Part shown: piece by piece, positions 39,979 to 55,078 of the stretch
Layout of the letters: each line of letters begins with the position of its first letter
Position numbering within the stretch: position 1 is the stretch's first letter
Assembly: GCF_900324465.2 (NCBI RefSeq)
Contig: NC_046627.1
Location: forward strand, 19,163,022 to 19,227,021
Length of the DNA: 64,000 nucleotides
Source: Anabas testudineus
Taxonomy: Eukaryota > Chordata > Actinopteri > Anabantiformes > Anabantidae
Reading direction: 5' to 3'
Program-made: the position numbers and the translations under genes
The notes under the pieces: model-generated
Databases searched by the model: none
What the model was told of the DNA's origin: nothing
What the model saw: the letters and a program-made list of their open reading frames with translations, nothing else

Positions 39979-41577
39979 TTAGGATTTGGCAGCTCCCTTT
40001 GACACAGCCAAACCAATGAGGCCCGCTAAGCCGGCCACGCCGAGACCGATTCCACCAACAATCGCCATGCCAACCAAGCCATCTAAATGACAATGGGGGA
40101 AAGTTAGCATTGTGGATTTGCTCATACAATCTCGACAAATACTAATTTTACCTTCAAATTACGTCTTTTGTACCTTTCTTTAAAGCCTTGTTGATGAGTT
40201 TTTCCAGCTCCAGAGCCTGCTTGTTCCCTGGTTCGTTCTTTAGAAGAGTTCGGATGTACTTTAGGGCTTTTTCATATTCCTAGAAAAAGAACAGTTGAGA
40301 GGAAGTGCTCTGCATTAAAAATCAATAATTACTATTAGTTTAATGTCTACGAATAAGCAAGTGTGTGTCTGTTTCTCATTATAAAAATGATAACACAGGG
40401 TTTCAGGTAGACACAAACTACTAATTCAACAATGTTACAACTGTCACGGTTTCAGAAATGTCACTTACTTTGAGTCTGTAGTTGGCCACTGCAAGGTAGA
40501 ACAAAAAGTCCCGGGAGTCGTCCTTTGATGCTTTCTGAACGAGCTCTACAAGAATTAAATACAAATTAAAGCCAAGAAAAGACAAAACATACAAGTTAAT
40601 ATAACAGTTCAGCTGTATTATATATTTAGAATATATTTATTATATAATTTACCCAATTAATTATGTGTAAAATGTATCAATTTGATGTAAAATGGCTGTC
40701 TTTAAAAAAAACAAAGGCCTAAGTGACCCTAAACTTTTGAAGAGGAGTGTCATTTTGATAAAAGTCTCACTTTTATTATTAATATTTGTTGACTCACAAA
40801 TACTTCCAAGAATCTTACAGATTTACAGTACATACCATCTGTAACATCTGTCCTCTAATATATATATTTTTTAGTCTCTAAAACATCAGTACCAGCCTCA
40901 AAATACAAAATGAATCCAGGTTGAATTGGTCAAAGTCAATATTATTTACAGAAACTGTATTTTAAATAATAATGTAATAACAAAAACATAGACTGCATTG
41001 ACTTACCCTCCAAGAGCACAATTCCCTTCCTGATGTCCTCAGTGTATTTACTCCTGATCAGACACCATGCATATTCAAACTTTGTGTCTTTGGAGACAGC
41101 TCCTTTCACCAACTCACTGTTGTACTTCTTCTCAAATTTCTGTCATAACACAATCAGTATGTTACACAAGAGCTACATACTGAAACAGTTGATGTCTCTT
41201 TGTGAAGCATTATACAGTCTCCAGCTGCTGTTGAATGAAACTCACACGACTACATGTCAAACTACAGTTATTATAGGTTAAATATGTGTCTGTAAATAAA
41301 CGTAACCAGAGCACAGGGACTAGTTTTTAAATCATAAACATGATCACTAGCATTAGCATTAGCATTAGCTAGATACGTGACGCGACAAAGTACGCCTCCA
41401 CACGTCGCAGTTCATTAAGGTTTTATCATTTACCAACTTATTGGACAACTTATAAAGACTGTAGTGTCACTATTCAATGTTCAGATGAGTATATGTCATG
41501 ACAGAAAGAGGTTTAATAAAGTAAAAACTTACTATAAGGTCCTCAGGAGCTACAACATCACTCAATACAGCCTCCAT
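39979..41577 (-). CDS. fis1: Mitochondrial fission 1 protein
   Basis: Tail-anchored adaptor of the outer mitochondrial and peroxisomal membranes; its TPR-like bundle faces the cytosol and recruits fission and mitophagy factors. Five coding exons: 41533-41577, 41007-41139, 40469-40545, 40174-40279 and 39979-40082, phases consistent, 154 residues (human 152). Visible features: start MEAVLSDVVAPEDLI, TPR-like text (KFEYAWCLIRSKYTEDIRKG, RDFLFYLAVANYRLKEYEKA), and a C-terminal membrane segment rich in G, A, V, L, I with a short basic end (SKGAAKS), as expected for tail anchoring. A partial copy of its 5' end lies 3.7 kb away at 45,280-45,731. Adjacent to cldn15 as in human 7q22. Confidence 0.97.
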
Positions 41578-41851
41578 GTTTCCGGAAACAGCTTTAGGGC
41601 CCGCCCACCTTTATTGACGTAGCACAACTGCTTGTAACGTCATCTTTCATTTTACTAAAATACTCATAAAAAAACTAAAATAAATGTTGAGACTTGTACT
41701 TTACTTAAGTTTAACTATGTTTTTCTATGAAATTTTCTCGCCCTAGCATCATTAATTTTTTTTTTTCATTTACCATAATTTTTGTGTACTAATAGAAATA
41801 CTACAAATAAAACCCACAAGCATTAAACTCGTGTTACAGCAAAATACATAT

Positions 41852-41857
41852 TTTATT
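41852..41857 (-). terminator. Candidate polyadenylation signal of cda
   Basis: Minus-strand AATAAA about 145 bp beyond the cda stop codon and about 275 bp from the fis1 start, so the two genes are closely packed head to tail. Confidence 0.5.
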
Positions 41858-42001
41858 GTTTGTTTCGGGAACAGTAAATGTAGTTATAAGAAAACATTGA
41901 ATAAAAGTGGTTAAAAATAGTGATTTTCTTTCTTATTTTGCCTTGTTCGGTACACTAACAAGTCAATGATATTAATGTGATCCAAGGACCCAGTTGAGGT
42001 T

Positions 42002-44283
<2,282 letters not shown>

Positions 44284-44946
44284 TGCAGAGGAAGCCTGGT
44301 CGCAGGTTTGGCGGATCGTTTTGGACGAGGTTCTCCTTTTACAGCCAGACCATCATGTGAGGAACAAATGGACGAGAGTCCAGTTAATGTTTGATTCAGC
44401 TCAGCAGGTTTGCTGACAGAAAGGTCAGGAGACCAGACAGCTCCAGGGCCTCTGTTTGCCTCCACGTTATTGGCTGGTTAATAATTGCGTCACGGACCAG
44501 TCTGGAACTAAAACCAGTTTGGGTCCATTTGGAGAAGAACTGGGTGAAATTTCACCAAGTACCTTTACTCAAGTACTGTAACTAAGTGGCATATTTGAAT
44601 TTGAATGTGACCTAATTACTGAGGATGTTATTTAAGAGTTTGGCACATAAACTTTGAGCTTGTAAAAATTTGATGGCTTGTTATAAATAAGATGAATGTC
44701 AACTGAATATTAAATACTGAAAGGCTGGACTTGAAATTATTAGTCTATGAATCTATAGAGAAGTTGTAATGACATTTATATTTAGTTTAATGATTTGATA
44801 TAATATAACATATAATAAAATAACTTTTATTTTTTACACATTTGTTGCTTGGACTTTAAAATGTTGTGGTCACTGTGGATTCGCTATTTCCAGAACATTT
44901 CAACATGAATAGTAAAATAGCAAACAAGGACCTTTGATCATGTTAT

Positions 44947-45254
44947 TAATCTGTGTTTATTCACCTGAGAGTTTTTGGGATCTGGGTGGTGGAGAATTCA
45001 CTTGAACCGTCAAGATGGAGCTTAAAAACAAGCAACTGCTGTTATCATGCCACATTTATAAGACAATTTGAGGAAATTAAAGTTGGAGGAATAATAAAAA
45101 GCAGGTTGCAGGCTGCTTCTCTGAGATTTAAGATTTTAATTACCACTTTTAACACTGTAATGTTGTAAATGTAACATCAACCTCATCCTCATACTCCTAC
45201 ATTGTTTTCATTCTCAATCCAAAAGTGAAAGTAAGCCTGAAAGTGGATGCTGGC
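44947..45254 (-). pseudogene. Partial copy of tmem272-like exon 2 and flanking intron 1
   Basis: This block repeats 47,167-47,602 in the same orientation. Shared text includes ctgtgtttattcacctgaga at the exon 2 donor, ggaataataaaaagca in the intron, and ctcaatccaaaagtgaaagt near its right end. The copied exon has lost an internal stretch of about 40 bp, and the intron is shortened as well. There are no copies of the other tmem272-like exons next to it, so it cannot make protein. It is joined at about 45,255-45,279 to a copy of the 5' end of fis1. Confidence 0.85.
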
Positions 45255-45279
45255 ACTTGGATTTGTAAGCCGGTCCCGC

Positions 45280-45731
45280 CTTCTTCTCAAATTTCTGTCA
45301 TAACACAGTCAGTATGTTACACAAGAGGCTACATACTGAAACAGTTAATGTCTCTTTGTGAAGCAATATACAGTCTCCAGCTGCTGTTGAATGAAACTCA
45401 CACGACTACATGTCAAACTACAGTTAATATAGGTTAAATATGTGTCTGTAAATAAACGCAACCACAGCAGAGGGACTAGTTTATAAATCATAAACATGAT
45501 CACTAGCATTAGCAAAGTACGCCTCCACACGTCGCAGTTCATTAAGGTTTTATCACTTACCAACGTATTGGGCTCCTTATAAAGACTGTATTTAATGTTC
45601 GGATGAGTATATGTCATGAAAGAAAAAGGTTTAAGAAGTTAAAACTTACTATAAGGTCCTCAGGAGCTACAAGATTATACAGCACAGCCTCCACGGAAAA
45701 AACTTTAGGACCCGCCCATCTTCATTTTACT
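45280..45731 (-). pseudogene. Partial copy of the fis1 5' end (exon 1, intron 1, edge of exon 2)
   Basis: This block repeats 41,125-41,656 in the same orientation. Shared text includes ttcttctcaaatttctgtca, gtctccagctgctgttgaat, gcctccacacgtcgcagttc and ataaggtcctcaggagctac. In the copied exon 1 the start ATG has become GTG, while the next codons stay open and the exon 1 donor (GTAAGT) is kept. The copied exon 2 ends after about 15 bp, and the promoter side lacks about 35 bp compared with fis1. It is a non-coding relic, though the copied promoter part might still be active. Confidence 0.87.
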
Positions 45732-46186
45732 GTTTGAAAAAGTAAAAGTAGTGACCAAAAACCTAATCCCACCCATTTAATCCTTAGTAAATTATAAAAT
45801 GAGTAAAAGAAAGAATAAGCTATTAAAATGATTAAACATAGCTAATAACTAACTGTACATGCATCAAAAGTGATTTGTCTAATGCATTTATTTCATTCAT
45901 GACATTTATAGAATTAATTGATACAATCAAAACAAATAGACTATATATATATTTGATTATTATTAATATATCATTATTTTGATATTCTTATTTTATGAAA
46001 ATGCAAAAATCTATTATCTCAATGAGACACAACAAACCCTGATTTGTCACACGTCACACATTAATAAAAGATCCTTCCCTGTGCACAAATCCTTGGAAAG
46101 CCACGTAGAAAATGTCATGTATTTCTACAATGACACTCCCATCAACCTTTGCTTATACCGTATTGTTTTTCCGTTTAATCCATGTC
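45732..46186. other. Gap between the duplicated block and tmem272-like
   Basis: AT-rich DNA holding the presumed 3' UTR of tmem272-like. A minus-strand AATAAA (tttatt on plus) near 45,889 is a candidate end signal. No trace of cda exons was recognised here. Confidence 0.45.
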
Positions 46187-48091
46187 TCACACATGCCTAT
46201 GGAAATCTCCGTCTCTTGGTGCAGGAATCATAATCACACCACACATCAGTCCTTTGAAAAATTTCCCCAGGACGACCCAAAACGAAAATGTCTCCCACAG
46301 TGCGTTCCAGAAAGCAAATGTGTACAGGGTCTTATTACAGTAGAGTCCGTCTCCAGCTGTGGGATCATAGTTAGGCTGATAAATTGAGAAGACCCACACG
46401 TCACCTGTGGAGCACAGGACAAAACCCTTTAGTTGTTTTTTTGTGCAGGCTGCAAATACAGTAATATTGTTATTATTATTATATAAGTTTTCATAAAACC
46501 TAAAGTCCACTTCTTCTAGAACTGGCATCTCAGAGATTTGTCATCCATACCTGCCACGATCCATGTGATGATAAACAACGTAATTAACCACAGCAGACAG
46601 ACTTTGGAAGCACTGGGGTGCTGCTGTGGCAGTGCTGCATCGCTCTCACAGGAGAAGGTCACAAACGGGATCAACAACAGAGATGCCAAAGCCAGTCCCA
46701 GCAGAAAGTTGGGGATGTTAGGCTGCTGCGGGCAGTCGTTCAAAAAAACAACACCTGCAGAGAGATGGCGGCGAGAGCAATGTGACAGAAGTTGTTTACA
46801 ATGGTAAGACATCATGTTGAAGGACGAGCATACTAACCAAAGATGACTCGTGTGGGAATCAGGAACACCCATACTACTGTGGCAGCAACTAGAAGGGTGG
46901 GATAAAGAAAAGATGTAATGTGACATTCTTTGCTCATGTTGTGCCATGCAAACAATAATTATATATTTACAGTCACATATTAGAAGTAGCAGATCAGAAG
47001 TTCAACACAAAAATTAATTTTAGTTGTTTGCTGGGGAGCTTTAATGCAAAGGGTGGTTTAAATGTTTTGTCCACTCGGATATTATCTTTCACTAGAGCAT
47101 GTGAGCACGCAATAAAACAAAATGCAGAACAACCACACATAGTGGCCAGACAGTTAAAACTGAAGGTAATCTGTGTTTATTCACCTGAGAGTTTTGGGGG
47201 TCTGGGTGGTGGAGGATTCACTTGAAACGTCCACGCTGCACCAATTGTTATTGTCACTGGACCTGTAGATGGAGCTAAAGAACAAACAAACTGCCAACTT
47301 GAGGCGTAATTGATTGATTGTTTGTTTGTTTATGTTTTATTGCTGTTTTTAGTTGCAGGAATAATAAAAAGCAAGTTTGCAATTGGAATTGGATTGTAAA
47401 ATAAGGGTAGTATTGGTGAATGGCATGTGTAAGTATAGGCATGTGAGCATGGAGAAGTGAGAAACGTTTAGATTTCAGATTTTAAATATTACTTTTATCA
47501 CTGTTATGTCATAAATGTAGTATCAACCTTGTCCTCATAGTCTTCTACATTGTTTTTATTCTCAATCCAAAAGTGAAAGTAAGTGTGAAAGTGGCTGCTG
47601 GCTTAGTAAACTTCTATTTTTGATTTTAAAAAATATGAAGCTACAATCTTTACAATCTAAGTGTTGTACACAACACTAAACTTCTCATGTTCACTCAGTA
47701 CACAAACAATGCAGCACATCCCACAAATGCTCACAACCAGTGCTTAAAAGAAAGAATCATACTACCTTTCTTAGTGTATTATTTAAGTAGCAATATGCTG
47801 CTCAAATTAAGCCTAGATCCTGACGCCCACCTCCCACCTGACATAGGTTGCACGTTGTTATGCAATTATACAAGAACACACTTGCCTGCCATTGCCTGTG
47901 AACACTGTCCTCTCCTGAACGCTTCATCAAATGACTTAACATGTCATTGTCAGCACACTAAAAGGGCATATTAGTGACTTACGGGAACCACTGGGGATTT
48001 CTAAAAGCTGGTTGTCACCAGACAAAGTGAACCTGTGACATTCAGTGGGACGTGATTCCACATCCACACTGTTACAGTAGAAGCCGCACAT
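46187..48091 (-). CDS. Transmembrane protein 272-like
   Basis: Small multi-span membrane protein of a family expanded in fishes; function unknown to me. Five coding exons: 47983-48091, 47185-47274, 46838-46888, 46551-46754 and 46187-46404, phases consistent, 223 residues. The N-terminal part is Cys-containing and polar (MCGFYCNSVDVESRPTEC), then a proline-rich stretch (VNPPPPRPPKLS). Hydrophobic segments follow: VAATVVWVFLIPTRVIFGVV, FLLGLALASLLLIPFVTF, VCLLWLITLFIITWIVAG and a last one near the C-terminus. The motif DVWVFSIYQPNYDP with YCNKTLYTFAFW is the feature that recalls TMEM272. The start is the first ATG of exon 1; a further upstream exon cannot be excluded. Part of its exon 2/intron 1 is copied at 44,947-45,254. 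Confidence 0.75.
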
Positions 48092-49389
48092 CGAAAGCGA
48101 AAGTGGTGCCTGTGGAATTTTCTTTCATTAAATCCCCAATAAGATGTAGAAATGTTTATGTAATTACAATTAACCTATGTAAACTCCCAAAGACCTAAAA
48201 AATAGATGAAAAGGGTATTCTGAGACTTTGGGGGAGGAACTGGGATCCTGCAGCTGTCAGACCGCCAGGTTGAAACATGAGTCCAAAACCAAAACAACAA
48301 CAACAACGATATATCATATATGGCTAATGAAGTTTTTTAGTTGAGCTAAGTGTTTCCACACAGATAAACGCCTCCTACCGAACAACTCTGAAACTAAGGA
48401 GATGGTAGTGGGTTTTTGAAGGTCTGAACCCCCTTGTCATCCTGTCAGAACATGTGGTGCCAACATTGAAGTGGTGCCAACTTAATGATATCGAGGTGTT
48501 CACCTGGACATTAAGTTGGACTGGTCACTTCTCAAAGATCTGCCTCCTGCTCATTAGACTTCAGGAAGATGCTACAAACGTTTTATCAAACTACAGCAGC
48601 AAGTGTGTTGTTTAATGCTGCAGTTTGCTGGGAGAAAGCAGAAGGATGCAAGGCAGCTGCACAAATCCTCTACACAACATCCTGATGGACCAGGGAAGTA
48701 GCTGCAGTGGACGAGTCACATCACTGTGTTGCAGAACTATGACATGAGATAAGAATAGAAATTTGTAACAACAATCTGAATGTGTGTATTCAATGCTACT
48801 GAATTTTTGCCCATTTGTATTGTAACCGTGAACAAATTTGACTTTTAAATTCTCCAATCCCTCAATGAATGAGAAATTTATGGTTGGGTCTATAAGTAAT
48901 GGTAAGTACCCTGCGTAGAGTTAGTTATTTATGGTGGACAAAGCTCTTGTGACGCTGTCCTGCAGGCCAAGCCCTTTTTTGTGTTTGCAAAACGGTCATA
49001 AATAAAACAAACACACCAATAAATCATCAGCAGATATGAAAATATCAAAGAGCACCTGGCACGACACAGCACCCTAAAACCACGCATGTCTTTTCTGTCC
49101 TGTAGTTTGTTTTTTTTCCATCCTTATTGACGCCTATGAGGAGAAGCAGAGATCTGAAATCAGCTCGGACAGCCTTTTTTCCCTCGCTCCTTCCTGCTGT
49201 AACTGTCACTGGCTCTGTTTGACTTTCGCTGTGTCAGAGGACGAGAGTGTCATTTGCCTTTTTTTTTTTTTTTTTTTGGGTTTCACATACATTTCACTGA
49301 CTTCCTCCTGACTTTCAGAGTAGGAAATATCATCAGACGTAGAGTAGAAGGAGACAGAAGATTTATTTTTTTTAAAGTAGAAGATAAAC
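48092..49389. other. Divergent intergenic gap between tmem272-like and tm4sf5
   Basis: About 1.3 kb between two 5' ends, so it should hold both promoters. I see no clear TATA box next to either start. A T-run lies at 49,260-49,277. No additional gene or repeat was recognised. Confidence 0.55.
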
Positions 49390-52300
49390 ATGTGTTGTAC
49401 GGGAAAGTGCGCCCGCCTGGTGGGACTGATCCTGCTGCCTTCAGCCTTCGTCTGCATGATCTCCAACCTGCTACTGTTCTTCCCTGATGGCCAGCGCTTG
49501 GAAACTGATCAGATCTCCCTCCAGGTCTGGCTCATGGGGGGACTCATCGGAGGAGGCCTCTTTGTGAGTACTGGATCATGGTCTGTGCACATCTACGCAG
49601 TGTGGTTTGATGTTTTATTGTGTTTTTTATTGAATTTTTATTGAATTTAGTAAACTTGTAAAATCTCATTGCTCATTATTGAGTTTTATTATATTGTTTT
49701 TTTTTTTTTTAGAAATACGGTAAAATGTAGTCATAGTCAGAATATTGTAATTTTATTCCATTAGTTTATTTTAGTTTTCATTTTTCATTCATCATTTCTG
49801 TCTTCTTATCTTTTCATGGCTTAGTGAACAGTGTGTCATTATTTGAAACGTGTGTGTTGAGCAGTCAAACTACATTTCAAATTGGTACATTCAATATATC
49901 TGTCTGTTAAATTACATATAAAATACAGTATATCATAACAGTACAGTACAACACTATTGTTCTTTTGTGGAACAATATAGAATAAAGTTGAATCTAATCT
50001 AATCCTTTATTTTTATTACTGTTACGTAACATTTCCTATTCTTGACTTTCATGTATTCTACTTAAAGTAGAAACTTCCTCCACCTCTATACTTGTGTCAC
50101 AGTGTTAACACTGTGAAGAACACGTACTATAAGGAGAACAATATAAGGGAACTGTTGAGAAATTGACAGTTTGTCTCATCCTCTGTATGTTCTCACAAAT
50201 GACAAAGATCTGATTGTGTGAGTTTCCGCCAACATTATCTTAAGGACAATGTCCTTTTACGAGGGCAATAAATATTTCATAAATATTTAAACCAATGACG
50301 GATCAGAGAGACCTTTGAGCTGTGTGAACGGACACATTTCCAACACCTTAATATTACAGTTTAAGCAGTTTTGAAGCAGTGTTTCTCTGTTCTTTACTGT
50401 GTGGATGGAAAACTCGATTCAGAATTAGCAAATATTTGGTTTGAGAGATAAGAAAACACACACATGTGAATGAACATGCATAGGAAGACTTGTCTGTGCC
50501 TTAATGTGGACAATAACAAAGACCACATCAACACATTAAATGCATACCTAAGAAGATAACAGTTGCCTATAAAAGCCATTAACAACTAAAGTTTTTGTTT
50601 GATGACTGAGTTGATGTTTCTTGCAACATTTCAGATGCTGTGCCCGAGTTGTTCGGCTATCAGAGCCGGGGGCAAGGGTTGCTGCGGGAAAGGTTGCTGT
50701 GGCAACCGCTGCCGGGTGAGTAAGCCATTTAAAAGGTTGAGATACATGTGTGTTAATGGTGGGCGGTAAACATCAAAATCCAACTTTAACATTAAGTTAC
50801 GTTCCCATGCAACTAAACATGATAAAGTACAATCGTGTATTTTATCAGTTTTACCTCATGGACTGTGTACTGCTGTACTACAATAAGTACTGCACTGAAG
50901 CCTTTTAGTGCACTTTTTCCTTTTATCTTTGTCCACTGCTAATTCACTTTGTAGATTAAACATTTACTTTATGTAGTGTCTCTGATTAATTTGAATCAAT
51001 AATTGGTTTCATTTGGGTGTGACCGTTCATTCTTTATCTCAAAGACAGTTTTACACTTCAGATGAACACATTACTAATACAGGACTGGGTTATCTTTACC
51101 CTGTACTCTAGTATTTACTCTAGCACTATTTAAGTAGAATTATGATTACTTGAGTATTTCCATTTTACTGTTACTGTCATGGTATTTATCTTACATATTT
51201 TTACTTCACTGCAATAATTCAGCTTAAAATATTATTTTTGCTACTCCACTACATTTATTTTACAGTTTTAAGTAGTTTCTGATGTAGATTGTTAATAAAA
51301 TTATAGACACTGATGTATTATAATGTATTAGCCAGCAGTATTAATCAGCAGTTAACTACAATTAGCTCTACGTTTACCAGCTACAACATCAATAATCTTT
51401 ATGCACTAATGCATCAAAAGCATAATTCAACAATGCAATATTCAGTAAGTAATGGAAAGAGCAATTCTACACAATGAGTACTTTTACTCTCTTTATTTTA
51501 ATGATAATACTTCTACTAAATCTGGACTAAACATCTACTTTTAACAGCATAGTAGAATTTAGTCAAAAAGTGTAATAATAATGTTATAATGTACTTTTAA
51601 GTCAGTAAGTCAGTGAGATAAATGTTCAGATACATACAGTTATATATACAGTTTAGAGAATACACTTCATACTTCAACTTGAGTAAAGTTGAAAAGTAGT
51701 AGTGTTTATTGTAGAGTAAGTCAGCTTTGCAGTATTGCAGACTCCCGGTTCCCCCCGATTCCTGGCCACATGTCTAAGTGTCCATGTCAAGACACTGAAT
51801 CCTAAAACCTCTGAGCCTGTCAACAAAGAATTTCCCCACTAGGGACAAGATATCTTTTAAAAAGATTTATTTGTGTTACACTTTCAGCAATTAGAAAAGT
51901 AATCGAGCTTCTGATTGGAACCGGATCAGTGTAAAAACGACATGTCCATTAACAGCAAAGTCATGCCTTCATGTGTTTCTGTCCCCCTCCAGATGTTGAA
52001 CTCTGTGTTCTCCTCTGCTTTTGGTCTGGCTGGATCAGTTTACTGCCTCAGTGTGGCCTCAGCTGGTCTGGCCATTGGACCCAAATGTCAGGTGGAAGGT
52101 GGCAAATGGGATTACCCCTTTGAAAACCTCGGCACGTGAGTGTTTACTCATTGTTTACTCCAGACGTGCTTTTTTAGTGGTGATGCTCTTCAGTGAATAA
52201 CTGCTACTGATAAATGTCGTACATCATTCAACTGACTCCCTTTAGCACTTCTTTAATTTCATCTTTAAGATATGCCGCCACTGTGTCTCTGTCTGTGTGT

Positions 52301-54769
52301 GCTCTTCTCTGTTTTATCTTCTCATTCGATATATTTAACGTCCCTATCTTTCTCTGAGAGAACAAATAGTTTTAGTTCATTAACAAAATAGTTAATGTGA
52401 TATTTTTACAGTAGGTGGCAGACTAAACCTTGTTTTCTGTAGTGTCCTGATCTCTGAATCCAGAATAAGCTCCCATTCGTCTTTCATAATGCTCATGTCT
52501 TTTTAAAACATTATTTTAAAACTATCAAGGCCTGAAGGGGAATTCTTTTTGAGCTTGATTATGTTAAACCACATGTCATGGTTTTGTTCTATTACTAAAT
52601 ATAGTGTTAGGTCAGATCAACAGGATATGGTTGTTAGCACCATTAAAGCATTTTACAAGCTACAACCTGACAGTCGCTGATCAGATGACGGTGATCATGG
52701 ATCATAAATATGAACATGTTGTTAATATGTAGACTAATGGTGTCCATGATAACAGCTGTTAAAAGGGTGCCAGTGTTGACAGGGTGGGAACCAAGTCTGA
52801 TTACACAAAGCATGCTGGGATATTAATATTCAACCTCAGCTTGTCCTTCCTCTAGCAAACCTCAATTTCCCTTTTTTTCTGCTTCTGTTTTTCTCTGTGT
52901 TTCCCTGCTGATCCTTATTTATCACTATTCAACTAACATTTATAATGTTTGGACAGTTAAATGATTCACTTTACAGAAAATTACCAATAAACTGTTGATA
53001 TACGTAAAACATTTACATCCTAAGGTGAGGATCTGTTTTTCTCTCGTTCATATTCTTGTGATAGTGTTTGTCAGATGAAGCATTTTGAACCTGGGATCTA
53101 GGAATATGTGTCAGACATATTTTAGTGTTAAAAGGAAAGTTATTATTGACTGGAAACTTAAATAATGATAATAATAAAAATAATCAATAGATTTAGCCCC
53201 AATCATTATTTGTGTTATCACATTGCAAAACACATTTTACAGCTTTCTGTCACATTACATTACCTTCATCAGCCTCTGGAGTTTGTTCAGATGTCATATA
53301 AATGTAGCTGTTTAAACCTTTAGCACAATTCTCAGTATTAATAATAATTTTTGGAAATTTGCATTCTTGCCTTAAGTGGTTTAACAACTCTTGTACAGTG
53401 TTTGTACAGTAAATATAAAGCTACATCTAGTTCCTGATTAGTCTAGCTCAAAAACGTAAGGCAGGGATGAAAGCCTACAGTCCGGCACTGTCCAGCAAAT
53501 CCCCATAATGTGTTGTCCTCGGTTTTTGGGACTTTAGTACAAATAAATCAAATGAGACACAACAAGTTGTTGCTGCATGAGCTTTAGAGGTGCAGGCACA
53601 GTTTGTTTCCTGTGGACAGAGCAGAACCGCTTCCCCTGTTTCCACTCTTCATGCCAAACTAAGCTAAAAGGCCGCTGGCTGTAGCTTCATATTTACGGTA
53701 CAATATCGGCTTTTATTTAACTCTGACTCTTGGCAAGAAAGATAAATACTCATTTTCCAAAAATGCTTTCAATTTCCCACAGTGAGTCATGTTGTGGGAC
53801 TAAATGTCACCTTTCTCCTTTTTGAACTTTTGTTCGACACTCCTCACTTGTTCCACTTACCTCATTACTGACACATTTTTTCTCTGCTCAGTCACCTTTT
53901 AATTTCCTGCACCGTGAACTTGGCCTAATTCACACTTCTGTTCATTAATGCTGTTTGTGTCCTGCACGACGCTCATTCTCTCGCAGGGGTAATGGCAGCT
54001 ATCTCATAAACCAGACTATGTGGACAACGTGTGAATACCCCAAAAACGCAGTGATGTGGCACGTCGTTCTGTTCTCCATCCTGCTGTCCATGAGTGTGAT
54101 ACAGTTTGTACTGTGCGGCATCCAGGTGGTCAACGGCTGTTTGGGATGCATCTGTGGGGACTGTCGCGATAGCAAAGATGTAAGTGAACAAATGCTGATA
54201 CTCTTTGAGAAGTAACCTGAGTTAAGATAGGATACAGTGGAGTGGGAATGAAAGCAGTAATTTTCTCACACCAATGTGAACCAACATGTTCTGTAATGAC
54301 TGATTTCTTTGCTGGACTTGAGCCAACTATTCTCAGTAATCAGTTGCCTTCACATCAGCTTCCCACTGTGTGCTTTTTATGGCTGATTTGCTGGATTTCT
54401 ATCATGTCTGACACTCCTGGAAAACAGGAACAGGAAGAAGGTTTGTAATTTTAATCCTGTGCTGATAATGTGCCTGAGAGGAGGAGAGGGTAGATTGGCT
54501 GTTTTGAGATTGTGAGAGCTGATCCTCTAAACAGCAACATGACAAGCTAATGAGACAAACTGCATTCATTTAAAGTAGAGTATGGAGTAATTTTGGAAGT
54601 TTACTACCACACTGGTGTCTGGATAAAACAAATGGGAGATAACATGACATGAAGGACATGTAGATAAATCCACATTTAATATATGTTACATGTAAGAATG
54701 CACTTTCTGTCTGAAACATGAAATATACATGTGACTTCCATCATGTTGCAGGATGACGGTGGATTATAA
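49390..54769 (+). CDS. tm4sf5: Transmembrane 4 L6 family member 5
   Basis: Four-span plasma/lysosomal membrane protein of the L6 (TM4SF) family, which associates with integrins and other receptors. Five coding exons: 49390-49563, 50635-50715, 51993-52135, 53987-54179 and 54752-54769, phases consistent, 202 residues (human 197). Key matches to TM4SF5: start [13 protein letters not shown]-type loop with [14 protein letters not shown], the Cys/Gly-rich loop [28 protein letters not shown], and the end of the large loop WTTCEYP then [10 protein letters not shown] and CGIQVVNG. An N-glycosylation site NQT lies in the second extracellular loop, as in the family. The last exon encodes only DDGGL. TM4SF1/4 fit less well because they lack the RAGGKGCCG stretch. 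Confidence 0.94.
51050..51720. repeat. Percomorph interspersed repeat of the 'ttactcaagta' type
   Basis: Text such as gattacttgagtatttccat, ctactccactacatttattt and ttgagtaaagttgaaaagta matches a short non-coding repeat I know from many percomorph genomes, thought to be a non-autonomous DNA transposon. Borders are vague. It lies in the tm4sf5 intron between exons 2 and 3. Similar text occurs at 61,246-61,330 and 62,545-62,920. Confidence 0.45.
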
Positions 54770-55072
54770 AAATGAAGATCACCATGCTGCAACCACCCAG
54801 GAGGCCTTTCTGCATTTCATCCTTGTCCTAAAGTTCACACTGATAAATGTGTCAATGAAGGATTATGGGATTTTCATTTGATACTCTTTGAAGCTTTTTA
54901 CTGTCTTAGACATCTTTTTGTAATATTACTCCTTTATTATAGTTCCTTTCTAGCTGATGGTTTGTGTGACTTCTCCATTGAAATAATTATTAATTGAATA
55001 AGCTATTTTCATACTGAAGGCTCAACAAATCTGGATTGGTGTGTAATTGTAAATAGGTGCTTGTGTTTGCTC

Positions 55073-55078
55073 AATAAA
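55073..55078 (+). terminator. Polyadenylation signal of tm4sf5
   Basis: AATAAA about 300 bp past the tm4sf5 stop codon, followed by a TG-containing stretch. It is the first canonical signal on this strand. Confidence 0.6.
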
